Assembly: GCA_023381535.1 (NCBI GenBank)
Contig: JAMCSN010000289.1
Location: 1-7,779 of the forward strand
Source: Bacteroidota bacterium
GTDB lineage: Bacteria; Bacteroidota; Ignavibacteria; Ignavibacteriales; Melioribacteraceae
Direction of reading: 5' to 3'
DNA: 7,779 nt
Shown: positions 1 through 6,651 of the stretch, piece after piece
Layout of the letters: the number at the start of each line of letters is the position of its first letter
How positions within the stretch are numbered: the first letter of the stretch is position 1
The notes under the pieces: model-generated
The model's input: only the letters and a program-made list of their open reading frames with translations
Told to the model about the DNA's origin: nothing
Databases searched by the model: none
Translations under genes and position numbers: made by a program

Positions 1-91
1 CGGCAAAGACGGTTTGAAAGCTTTGCGGGTTGCAGAGTTGATAATTCAAAAAATCGAGGAATCAATAAAAACTTGCGAAAAGTATTTTTAG
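1..91 (+). CDS. 3' end of a probable Gfo/Idh/MocA-family oxidoreductase (partial)
   Basis: The window opens inside a reading frame (codons from position 2) that ends at TAG 89-91. The visible 29 residues begin GKDGLKALRVAELI and run into a short charged helix ending in TCEKYF. The pattern D-G-L-x-A-L-x-V-A-x-x-I followed by a helix and a short tail is how many NAD(P)-dependent sugar or inositol dehydrogenases of the Gfo/Idh/MocA family end, so I infer that family. The Rossmann domain and catalytic Lys lie outside the window, so neither substrate nor reaction can be given. The next gene starts 19 bases before this stop, which implies translational coupling and a shared transcript. The reading frame itself is more certain than the family name. 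Confidence 0.55.
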   Translation, partial: GKDGLKALRVAELIIQKIEESIKTCEKYF

Positions 92-672
92 TTTTTTTTG
101 CTTCGTTAATTTTAGCGGGTTGCAGCGTTCTGCAGACCGTTCAAAACGTTTCCCGTTTGAAATACAGAATCGATTCTGCAACTGATTATCGTGTCGCGGG
201 AATATTCCTGGCTGATAAAAAAAATATAAGAGATTTTTCTTCGATTGAAATGTTGAAGCTTACCGCCGGTTTGGCGAAAGGCACTTTGCCCTTGACGTTT
301 CTGCTCAACGTTGAAGCAAAAAATCCGAACGACGGAAGCGGCGGTTATCCAAGAACCGATTTGACATTAACTTCTTTTCCTTGGCGGTTGCTATTAAATG
401 ATAAAGAAACGGTGAAAGGAAATATTAACGAGCCGGTCTTTGTGCCCGGCAAAGGAGAAGCGGTTTTAATCCCGATCAGAATTGAGTTCGATATTGCAAA
501 ATCATTTAAGGACAAAAGTATTGATGACATTTTAATGCTGCTTCTTCAAATCGGAGATGTAAAAAACTCAACATCAAATTTGAAATTGTTGGCACGTCCC
601 GTTGTAGGCACACCATTCGGAAATTTGGCTTACCCGGATGAAATTACAATTGTTGATAAATCTTTTAATTAG
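73..672 (+). CDS. LEA14-like (LEA type 2 / WHy domain) lipoprotein
   Basis: This is a 199-residue lipoprotein of unproven function. Residues 1-16 are a short basic start plus a hydrophobic stretch ending in the lipobox L14-A-G-C17, so signal peptidase II should cleave before Cys17. Ser18 at +2 would favour the outer membrane by E. coli rules. The body, about residues 28-195, contains the LEA14-like pattern: a beta-rich region with an N-P-N motif near residues 84-86, then the ending GTPFGNLAYPDEITI. Related proteins (the WHy/LEA2 fold) are linked to desiccation or stress and to small envelope-associated domains, but no ligand is known to me. The start is TTG 73-75: it is the only start that places a complete signal peptide before the lipobox, and GAGGA at 56-60 can serve as ribosome binding site with a longish 12-base gap. 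It overlaps the upstream gene by 19 bases and lies 10 bases before the ROK kinase. The LEA assignment is moderately sure; the lipoprotein call is firm. Confidence 0.75.
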   Translation: MRKVFLVFFASLILAGCSVLQTVQNVSRLKYRIDSATDYRVAGIFLADKKNIRDFSSIEMLKLTAGLAKGTLPLTFLLNVEAKNPNDGSGGYPRTDLTLTSFPWRLLLNDKETVKGNINEPVFVPGKGEAVLIPIRIEFDIAKSFKDKSIDDILMLLLQIGDVKNSTSNLKLLARPVVGTPFGNLAYPDEITIVDKSFN

Positions 673-682
673 AGAGAGTAAT

Positions 683-1642
683 ATGACCAAGAAAAAAAAT
701 GGAATCGGTATCGATCTTGGCGGCACAGCGCTGAAAATTGGAATTGTAGATCACGATGGAAAGATTCTGAAAAAAATTTCCGTTGATAGCAATGCAGACA
801 AAGGGCCCGATGCGGTTATTCGACAGATCATAAACGGCACCCGCCAAATTTTAGAATCTGCCAAAGTGAAAAACTATGGGATCGGTATTGGCGCGCCGGG
901 TGCGGTAAGTTTGAAAAAAGGTGTGGTGGAAAATCCCCCTAACTTTCCGGGATGGGGAAGAGTACCTCTGGGAGAAATTCTGAAGAAAGAATTTAAGTGT
1001 GATGTTTTTGTAGAAAACGATGCGAACGCAGCAGCGATAGGTGAAATGATTTACGGCGCGGGAAAAAATCATGAAAATTTTATTATGATAACACTCGGCA
1101 CCGGAGTCGGCGGCGGAATTATTATTAATAGAAAAATTTACCGAGGAGAAACCGGCGGCGCGGGAGAACTTGGTCACGTTACGATTGATTCGATGGGACG
1201 TCAATGCAAATGCGGATCGATAGGATGCATAGAAGCGTACATCGGCAACAATTACCTTATCGAAAGAGTGAAAACGCAGATTGTTGACCGGCAAGATTCG
1301 CAATTGTACGGAATGATTAAAGACGATTTCAATTTGCTTACGCCGAAACTGATTCATAGCGCGGCAGAAAACGGCGACGATTTTTCTCAATCCGTGGTTA
1401 TCGATACCGGTACAAAACTCGGTTATGCGCTTACATCAATTGTAAACGTTTTGGATATAACCGCGATCATTATCGGCGGAGGCGTTGCGGGTTTCGGGAA
1501 ACTTTTATTTGATTCTGTTGAATCCACACTGAAGGATCGTGTAATGAAACCGTTCAGAAGCAGAATTAAAGTGAAACCGGCAAAATTAAAAAACGACGCC
1601 GGCATTAAAGGCGCATCGGCACTTGTGTTTTATAAATCGTAA
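683..1642 (+). CDS. ROK-family sugar kinase, probable glucokinase
   Basis: This cytoplasmic ATP-dependent sugar kinase has 319 residues, a normal length for the family. It most likely phosphorylates glucose to glucose-6-phosphate for glycolysis. The N-terminal phosphate-binding motif D11-L-G-G-T15 is intact. GAPG lies at 70-73, and the sugar-site segment E111-N-D-A-N carries the catalytic base Asp113. The second phosphate loop LGTGVGGG spans 138-145. E162-L-G-H165 with Cys175, Cys177 and Cys182 forms the ROK zinc site (CxCGxxGCxE), and the adenosine-site IIGGG falls at 263-267. The ExGH motif and lack of an N-terminal helix-turn-helix argue for a kinase rather than a ROK repressor such as NagC or XylR. 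Specificity for mannose, fructose or N-acetyl sugars cannot be excluded. I choose ATG 683 because AGAGAG sits 5-10 bases before it and the DxGGT motif falls at the usual distance; a longer in-frame version from 638 would overlap the preceding gene. Confidence 0.9.
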   Translation: MTKKKNGIGIDLGGTALKIGIVDHDGKILKKISVDSNADKGPDAVIRQIINGTRQILESAKVKNYGIGIGAPGAVSLKKGVVENPPNFPGWGRVPLGEILKKEFKCDVFVENDANAAAIGEMIYGAGKNHENFIMITLGTGVGGGIIINRKIYRGETGGAGELGHVTIDSMGRQCKCGSIGCIEAYIGNNYLIERVKTQIVDRQDSQLYGMIKDDFNLLTPKLIHSAAENGDDFSQSVVIDTGTKLGYALTSIVNVLDITAIIIGGGVAGFGKLLFDSVESTLKDRVMKPFRSRIKVKPAKLKNDAGIKGASALVFYKS

Positions 1643-1643
1643 C

Positions 1644-1655
1644 TTTGCCGGCAAA
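1644..1655. other. 12-bp perfect palindrome between the ROK kinase and lptD
   Basis: TTTGCCGGCAAA begins two bases after the kinase stop codon, in the 36-base gap before lptD. It is perfectly self-complementary with no loop and no following T-run, so it does not look like an intrinsic terminator. It could be a dimeric-regulator site or chance. No Shine-Dalgarno sequence is visible just upstream of the lptD ATG. Confidence 0.3.
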
Positions 1656-1678
1656 ACCTGAACAAAACTAATCGACCG

Positions 1679-4312
1679 ATGAAGTATGTATTCTCCGTGA
1701 TATTAATTTTTGCATGCACCTTTTTGTTCGCGCAACAAAAAGACACCACTTCATCCGTCCGTTCCGCACTAAAGCTCAACGCGGCAAAACCGGACTCAAC
1801 CCTTAAAACCGATTCGACTAAAACTAAAAAGAAATATGATGTTGATGCGGTGATCAATGCGTCGGCTTCCGACTCGCTCATCTTCGACGTTCAAAAGAAA
1901 AAAATGAATCTTTACGGTACCGGCGAACTGAAATACAAAGACACCGACCTCAAAAGCGGAATCATTTTTGTCGATTATAACATCAACGAACTTGAAGCGT
2001 TCGGAATCAAAGACACTTCCGATACTGCAAAAGTAAAATTGAAAGAAACTCCTCGATTGATCGAGGGAAAAGATGCGTACGAAGGTTCACGGCTGAAATA
2101 CAATTTCAAGAATCAGAGCGGTTTCATTTCGATGGCGAAAAATAAAGAAACCGACAAACGTTACGAAGGCGAAAAAGTTAAGAAGCTTGATAAGAATACT
2201 TACTTTATCGAAAACGGAATGTTCACCACTTGTGAGAAAGACACGCCGGATACTTACTTCACCGCGAGCGAGATGAAAGTAATACAGAAAGATAAAATTA
2301 TTGCGCGATGGATTATGATGTACGTAGGCGGTGTACCGCTGCCGATTGTTTTGCCGTTCGCAGTTTTTCCGAATGAAACCGGAAGACGATCCGGCATTAT
2401 TATTCCGAGTTACGGTGAGGAAAATAGCCGGGGACAATATTTCAAAAACTTCGGGTACTTCTGGGCGATCAGCGATTACATGGACATGACTTTAACCGGC
2501 GACTACTACACCAAAGGCGGATACGGTTTGCACGGACGATACCGTTACGCCGAACGCTACAATTTTTCCGGAGCGCTAACCGGCGGATATTCTAAAATCA
2601 AAATCGGTGAAAACAACGATCCAAGCAGAACCGATCAGACGGATTGGAATCTTTCATGGTATCACAACCAGCAAATAACTCCAACAGAACGGCTTGATGT
2701 TAGTCTTCAATTTCTCTCATCGAATTATCTTGCTAACAACAGCATCAGTTATAACGATCTGCTTTCGCAAAATATTGTTTCGAATGCAACCTTCAACAAA
2801 CGGTGGGACGAATCCGGAAGCAGCTTAACTTTAAATTACAGCCGGACACAGTCAATCGGAAAGTCACCGACCGCTGGCAATGTGTACGAAACATTGCCCA
2901 ACGTAAGTTTTTCGAAATCCATTACCTATCCATTTCGCAGTGATGATGCAGAGTCTGTGACAGACCCAAAATGGTATGATTTGATAGGATACTCTTACAA
3001 CGGGCAGTTTACGAACAACCGGAATAAAGTTGGAGGCGTACTTACAACGCGCGGCGGATTTCAACACAACATTACAGTGAACGCCTCACCTAAGATTGGG
3101 TACTTCAGCATTTCTCCGAGTATTGATTACACTGAAAAATGGTACAACAAAAGATCAAAACTTGAGGACGCTTCTTACGAAACAGTTGATTCGCTAACAG
3201 GAGTTAAGACTATGCATGACTCCATAAAAACCACTTCGGTTAACGAAATAAATATGGTGCGCACATTCGGTTTTGGGATCAGCGCTTCAACAAGACTCTA
3301 CGGAATTTTTAACCCGAACATTTTTGGGATTGAATCTTTCAGACACACGCTCATGCCTTCAATCTCATACACTCTACGACCGAATTTTTCCAGTGACAGC
3401 TGGGGGTATTACGATTCATACAAAACACACGACGGCAAAACGGTTAGATACGACAAGTTTCAAAATGAAGTTTTCGGCGGCGTTCCTAACAGCGAGAGCC
3501 AGAGTTTGAATTTTTCTCTCGGGAATATTTTCGAAATGAAAATGGCAAAGAGTGCAAACGATACAACCAAAGAACAACAGAAAATCCAACTTTTAAATTT
3601 TAACGCCGGTGTTAGCTATAATTTTGCCGCCGACAGCTTGAAACTTTCCGATTTGAATCTGAGTTACCGTACTCAAGTCGGCAACTGGTTAAACCTTTCC
3701 GGTTCGTCTAACTATACTTTTTACGACTACAATGTAGTGGGCAAAGACGGTAACGGGAATAATATTTATACAAAAGTTAACCAGTATTTGGCATCCAAAG
3801 GAAAAGGTTTGTTCCGTTTAACGAATTTTAATTTTTCTGTTTCTACCACCTTAAGCGGTGAAAAATTTAAGAGTGCAACGTCTCCGCCAAAAGAAAGCAA
3901 ACAGCAGGAGGAGGGATTCAACGCGTTTCAGAAAAAAGATTACATTGCTCTTTATGACGACACGAAGCAAGACCTAACCATTCCGTGGAATTTGAGTTTG
4001 AGTTACAACTTTAATTTTTCCAAACCAACGCCGGATTTTTCAACGACGTATTCCAACCTCAGCATGGATTTGGGATTTAGTCTTACAAAAAATTGGAAGT
4101 TTACTGTACGCGGCAGTTACGATTTTGACCAAAAACAAATTTCCGCACCTCAAATAACAGTTTACCGAGACCTTCACTGCTGGGAAATGAATTTCGTATG
4201 GAACCCGATGGGTTACTACAGCGGATTCAGATTTGAAATCCGTATGAAAGCGCCGGAACTGCAAGATATAAAAGTCACCAAGTCGGGCGGATTGTATTCG
4301 GGTAGAAGATGA
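1679..4312 (+). CDS. lptD: LPS-assembly outer-membrane protein LptD (OstA/Imp)
   Basis: This 877-residue protein is the outer-membrane translocon that, with LptE, inserts lipopolysaccharide into the outer leaflet. Residues 1-18 are a Sec signal peptide, probably cleaved after LFA. A Thr/Ser/Lys-rich linker follows to about residue 55. An OstA/LptA-like beta-jellyroll lies at about 60-210; it holds the LYGTGELKYKD strands and the LptD-like segment F-T-T-C185 with its following acidic residues. The LptD hallmark PLPIVLPFAVFP (220-231) and GRRSGIIIPSYG (235-246) mark entry into the barrel. The rest alternates aromatic and polar residues in many beta strands, ending with the strand around NFVWNPMGYYSGF and a short basic tail. 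It is longer than the roughly 784-residue E. coli protein, as is common in this group. The mature protein has only two cysteines, C185 and C834. It lies 36 bases after the kinase and is probably co-transcribed with it. No lptE-like gene is visible here. Confidence 0.88.
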   Translation: MKYVFSVILIFACTFLFAQQKDTTSSVRSALKLNAAKPDSTLKTDSTKTKKKYDVDAVINASASDSLIFDVQKKKMNLYGTGELKYKDTDLKSGIIFVDYNINELEAFGIKDTSDTAKVKLKETPRLIEGKDAYEGSRLKYNFKNQSGFISMAKNKETDKRYEGEKVKKLDKNTYFIENGMFTTCEKDTPDTYFTASEMKVIQKDKIIARWIMMYVGGVPLPIVLPFAVFPNETGRRSGIIIPSYGEENSRGQYFKNFGYFWAISDYMDMTLTGDYYTKGGYGLHGRYRYAERYNFSGALTGGYSKIKIGENNDPSRTDQTDWNLSWYHNQQITPTERLDVSLQFLSSNYLANNSISYNDLLSQNIVSNATFNKRWDESGSSLTLNYSRTQSIGKSPTAGNVYETLPNVSFSKSITYPFRSDDAESVTDPKWYDLIGYSYNGQFTNNRNKVGGVLTTRGGFQHNITVNASPKIGYFSISPSIDYTEKWYNKRSKLEDASYETVDSLTGVKTMHDSIKTTSVNEINMVRTFGFGISASTRLYGIFNPNIFGIESFRHTLMPSISYTLRPNFSSDSWGYYDSYKTHDGKTVRYDKFQNEVFGGVPNSESQSLNFSLGNIFEMKMAKSANDTTKEQQKIQLLNFNAGVSYNFAADSLKLSDLNLSYRTQVGNWLNLSGSSNYTFYDYNVVGKDGNGNNIYTKVNQYLASKGKGLFRLTNFNFSVSTTLSGEKFKSATSPPKESKQQEEGFNAFQKKDYIALYDDTKQDLTIPWNLSLSYNFNFSKPTPDFSTTYSNLSMDLGFSLTKNWKFTVRGSYDFDQKQISAPQITVYRDLHCWEMNFVWNPMGYYSGFRFEIRMKAPELQDIKVTKSGGLYSGRR

Positions 4313-4333
4313 TTTCAACAGGATAAATATCAC

Positions 4334-4361
4334 TTGAAAAATTTAATACTTTCGTTAAATT
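4334..4361 (+). promoter_or_regulatory. Candidate promoter for the propeller gene
   Basis: In the 155-base gap after lptD, TTGAAA (4334-4339) is followed after 16 bases by TAAATT (4356-4361) and then GCA. This fits a sigma-70-like promoter moderately (5/6 and 4/6 matches). It also resembles the Bacteroidetes -7 element TAnnTTTG with one T missing. The downstream gene would have a leader of about 100 bases. This is a sequence match only, in AT-rich DNA where such matches are common. I see no gene or convincing terminator in this gap. Confidence 0.3.
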
Positions 4362-4451
4362 GCAAATCGTAAAATACAGACCTTATTGAAACTAAACTTC
4401 GAGAGCTAACCAAAAAGGAAATCCCAAACCTAAGTAGAACATTATTCCGTA

Positions 4452-4462
4452 AGGAAGAGGAG
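4452..4462 (+). promoter_or_regulatory. Strong ribosome binding site of the propeller gene
   Basis: AGGAAGAGGAG ends five bases before ATG 4468. It is the most purine-rich Shine-Dalgarno candidate in the window and fixes this start, which also gives a complete signal peptide. Confidence 0.6.
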
Positions 4463-4467
4463 CATCT

Positions 4468-5676
4468 ATGAAAAAATTCTTTACCGTAACGCTTGTACTT
4501 TTTTCGATCTTTGGCCTGACACGGGCACAAACTCCTAAATGGACAACATACGGCTACAATAATTCAAATTATTCGTTAACAGCGGCAAACTGTGTCGCTA
4601 CAGATGACAACGGCAATATTTGGATCGGGACAGATCAATCTGTTGTGAAGTTCGATCAAAATAATTCTTGGACAGTTTACAATTCCGGCAATTCAGGCAT
4701 GATGCAAGATAAAGTAGTTGACATTGCAGTTACCGCAACAAATTCTATTTGGGTTTGCACGTACGGAAGCGGTTTTGTGAAGTTTAACGGCAATTCCAAC
4801 TGGAATAAATACGATATGATGACAACGAACAATGGTATGATGACGAATTATACTTACTGTGTTGCTTTTGATAATGCAGGCAATACATACATTGGTACAT
4901 ACTGCGGTAATTCTCAAAATGCAGGAATGGTAAAATGGAATGGCAACAGTACATGGACTCCGTTCAATAATTTTTTTGATGGTTACAATTACAAAAATGT
5001 AGAAGCACTTGCAAAAGACAAACAAGGAAATATCTGGTGCGGAACCAGTATCGGCGTATTTAAATATGATCCGACTAACTCCACTTTTACTCCATACACA
5101 AAAGAAAATACAAACGGCGGACTTTGCGGAAATTATGTAAGAACAATTGCTGTTGATCCAAGCGGAAATGTTTGGTTTGGCTGCCTGGATAAAGATCCGG
5201 CTTCAGGCGGATGGATTGGTGGAGGACTTTCAAAGTTCAACGGAATTGCGTGGACAAATTATAAACCCTCCAACAGTAATTTAACAACCGGTTATGTGAG
5301 CGCAATTGCTTTCAGAAATAATGAAGTATGGGTCGGCACCGGTTTCTGCGGACAGGTTAGCGATAACAAAGGTCTATTCAAATTCGACGGGACCAATTGG
5401 ACAAGTTATGTTAACGATACAAAAACTTTTCCAGGCACGTGTGTTTTTGATTTGGCTGTAGATAAGAATAACAATTTGTGGATTGCTGGCGCGAACATTT
5501 TAACAAAAGTGGATTTCAATCCAACTGCAGTTGAAGAAACCGAAAAATTACCTTTAACTTTTGTCCTGAAACAAAATTATCCCAATCCGTTTAACCCAAG
5601 CACAAAAATAAAATTTTCTGTTCCCGTAGACGAGGCATGCCTCGTCTTTACAATATGTTACGTTAAAAGTTCATGA
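4468..5676 (+). CDS. Secreted seven-bladed beta-propeller protein with a frame-disrupted T9SS sorting domain
   Basis: The open frame gives 402 residues. Residues 1-20 are a Sec signal peptide cleaved after TRA. The body has seven repeats of the two-component-regulator-propeller type (Reg_prop: D-x-x-G-N-x-W-x-G-T, then x-K-F-x-x-x-x-W-x-x-Y). Their cores lie near residues 50, 93, 139, 188, 234, 286 and 336, which suits one complete seven-bladed propeller. The linker L-x-Q-N-Y-P-N-P-F-N-P-S-T (about 367-379) then opens a type IX secretion C-terminal domain, and the first strand KIKFSVPVDE is normal. From about residue 390 the frame reads through a palindrome and ends at TGA 5674-5676 after 13 unrelated residues (ACLVFTICYVKSS). 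The rest of the sorting domain is in the +1 frame. The protein as read would reach the periplasm and fold, but probably could not be exported or anchored by T9SS. Its ligand and role are unknown, and no kinase or receiver domains are attached. A sequencing error is possible but would not explain the perfect palindrome. Confidence 0.82.
   Translation: MKKFFTVTLVLFSIFGLTRAQTPKWTTYGYNNSNYSLTAANCVATDDNGNIWIGTDQSVVKFDQNNSWTVYNSGNSGMMQDKVVDIAVTATNSIWVCTYGSGFVKFNGNSNWNKYDMMTTNNGMMTNYTYCVAFDNAGNTYIGTYCGNSQNAGMVKWNGNSTWTPFNNFFDGYNYKNVEALAKDKQGNIWCGTSIGVFKYDPTNSTFTPYTKENTNGGLCGNYVRTIAVDPSGNVWFGCLDKDPASGGWIGGGLSKFNGIAWTNYKPSNSNLTTGYVSAIAFRNNEVWVGTGFCGQVSDNKGLFKFDGTNWTSYVNDTKTFPGTCVFDLAVDKNNNLWIAGANILTKVDFNPTAVEETEKLPLTFVLKQNYPNPFNPSTKIKFSVPVDEACLVFTICYVKSS
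5626..5651. repeat. GTAG-headed palindromic element inside the propeller gene (REP-like)
   Basis: A perfect 18-bp palindrome, GACGAGGCATGCCTCGTC, spans 5629-5646. It is flanked by GTA on the left and TTTAC on the right. The outer bases would pair further (GTA..TAC) if two bases (AA) had not been lost from the left arm. The 5' GTAG and compact hairpin resemble REP elements mobilised by REP-associated tyrosine transposases (RAYT/TnpA_REP), though no transposase is present here. It sits exactly where the T9SS sorting domain loses its frame. A palindrome made locally by template switching is an alternative. Confidence 0.65.
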
Positions 5677-5836
5677 TTTGCTAGGAAGAGAAGTTACAAC
5701 GTTGATTAACGAAGAAGAATCTCCGGGGAATTATGAAGTGCAGTTTGACGGGACAAGTCTTCCAAGCGGGGTTTATTTTTACACGTTAAACGCAAACGAA
5801 TTTTTCCAATCGAAGAAGATGCTTCTAATAAAGTAA
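5654..5836 (+). pseudogene. Displaced C-terminal part of the T9SS sorting domain (+1 frame)
   Basis: In the frame one base ahead of the propeller gene, codons from TAT 5654 to TAA 5834-5836 encode 60 residues with no independent start. They begin YVTLKVHDLLGREV, then have GNYEVQFD and LPSGVYFYTL, and finish SKKMLLIK. This is the standard remainder of a type A T9SS C-terminal domain: the V-x-L-x-V-[YH]-D-x-L-G-[RK]-E-V strand, the L-x-S-G-[VI]-Y strand and the terminal K-K-[ML]-x-L-[IV]-K. Joined to the upstream SVPVDE it would give SVPVDE-YVTLKV, the usual four-residue spacing between P and VTLKV. It is therefore the original 3' end of the gene, giving an intact ancestor of about 450 residues. 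The frame is closed by TAG at 5627-5629, so any natural frame change would have to happen between 5630 and 5676. The lack of internal stops suggests recent disruption. Confidence 0.8.
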
Positions 5837-5841
5837 CGTTC

Positions 5842-5875
5842 AAAATAAGTAGGGTCAAGGTTAGCTTGACCCTAC
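5842..5875 (-). terminator. Possible intrinsic terminator for the omega-amidase gene
   Basis: On the minus strand the 11-bp hairpin (5849-5875) begins 14 bases after the omega-amidase stop and is followed by TTATTTT, an adequate if imperfect U-rich tail. On the plus strand the hairpin is followed by ATGTTTCC, which is a poor tail, so it would work best in the minus direction. Confidence 0.4.
5849..5875. repeat. Second GTAG-headed inverted repeat, 11-bp arms with 5-base loop
   Basis: Left arm GTAGGGTCAAG (5849-5859), loop GTTAG (5860-5864) and right arm CTTGACCCTAC (5865-5875) pair perfectly. The stem sequence differs from the element at 5626, but both share the GTAG foot, similar total length (26-27 bases) and compact hairpin form. 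It lies between the ends of two convergent genes, a typical place for REP-like extragenic palindromes. Copy number cannot be judged from this window. Confidence 0.7.
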
Positions 5876-5889
5876 ATGTTTCCAGAAAA

Positions 5890-6651
5890 CTAAATCAATT
5901 TTATGTCTTGTAGGAATGGCAGTTTTGTTCTTGTTGCGCTCACCACACTCAAATCAATTTCCGTTTCAATAATTTTTTCTTCATTCTCAATCAAAACAAT
6001 TTCTTTTCCCATCGGATCGAACACGGCGCTGCACCCGTTGTACTGATTGAACGGATCGCTTCCTACACGGTTAACTCCTATCATGAACGCTTGATTTTCG
6101 ATCGCTCTTGCTTTGAGCAAAGATTTCCAATGATTGATGCGGGGAACGGGCCAGTTTGCGATGTCGATCAAAATTTCGGTGCGCTCTTTTGCGTAGAGCC
6201 GGTACAATTCCGGGAATCTGAGATCGTAACAAACACTCATACCAATTTTTGTTTGCTCGATCCGCGTTGCTACAATTTCCTTCGGTGCGTCGTAATATTT
6301 ATCTTCTTTGGCATAACTAAACGGATGGATTTTTCTGTAGCGGGCTTTAATTAAACCGTTGGAATCGAAATGCACGAGAGAATTGTAAATCTTGCCGTTG
6401 TCTTTCTCTATAATGCCGGCGAAAATGTTTGTCTTCAACTTTGCAGAAAGGTGCATAAAATATTTTGTACCGACTCCATCGATTTCTTCGGCATATTTTT
6501 TCGACTGCATTGTAAATCCGGTCAAAGTCATTTCCGGGAAAACAAGCATATCAAAATTTCCAGATGACTGTTTTATCAAATCTTGAATCTTGAGAATATT
6601 TTCTTCGGGCTCTTCCCAAACCGGGGAGTATTGTACTAATCCAAGTTTCAT
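5890..6651 (-). CDS. Omega-amidase, nitrilase superfamily (YafV/Nit2-like)
   Basis: This is a 253-residue cytoplasmic C-N hydrolase. It probably converts 2-oxoglutaramate or 2-oxosuccinamate to the 2-oxo acid plus ammonia, a repair step after glutamine transamination and methionine salvage. The nitrilase catalytic residues are all present: Glu40 in VFPEMTLTGF, Lys107 in YRKIH, Cys141 in SVCYDLRFPELYR, and a probable fourth acid, Glu116. ANWP (165-168) with the HW..LL.ARAIENQ segment (174-187) is typical of the YafV/Nit2 omega-amidase branch rather than beta-ureidopropionase, NAD synthetase or aliphatic nitrilases. Length matches YafV (about 256). The start is ATG at 6651-6649, with GGAGA (6662-6658 on this strand) six bases upstream. 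The gene converges on the propeller gene with a hairpin between them, and diverges from the SpmA-like gene. Confidence 0.88.
   Translation of the reverse strand: MKLGLVQYSPVWEEPEENILKIQDLIKQSSGNFDMLVFPEMTLTGFTMQSKKYAEEIDGVGTKYFMHLSAKLKTNIFAGIIEKDNGKIYNSLVHFDSNGLIKARYRKIHPFSYAKEDKYYDAPKEIVATRIEQTKIGMSVCYDLRFPELYRLYAKERTEILIDIANWPVPRINHWKSLLKARAIENQAFMIGVNRVGSDPFNQYNGCSAVFDPMGKEIVLIENEEKIIETEIDLSVVSATRTKLPFLQDIKLI

Noticed and set aside
638..682. Upstream in-frame extension of the ROK kinase beginning at 638
   Set aside because: It overlaps the lipoprotein gene, adds 15 residues before the conserved DxGGT region, and has no ribosome binding site, whereas ATG 683 follows AGAGAG at good spacing.
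851..1390. Long minus-strand open frame (179 codons) inside the ROK kinase
   Set aside because: It lies wholly within a clearly conserved gene, has a composition typical of an antisense frame and shows no recognisable motif.
1643..1678. Terminator between the ROK kinase and lptD
   Set aside because: The palindrome TTTGCCGGCAAA has no loop and no T-run after it, so read-through into lptD is more likely.
2087..2437. Minus-strand open frames inside lptD and a plus-strand +1 frame at 3273-3509
   Set aside because: All are shadows of the lptD coding sequence, without ribosome binding sites or domain signals.
5600..5630. Programmed +1 frameshift at CCC (5623-5625) rescuing the sorting domain
   Set aside because: A +1 slip there would immediately meet TAG at 5627-5629, so rescue is impossible before 5630; no classic slippery heptamer with correct phase was found.
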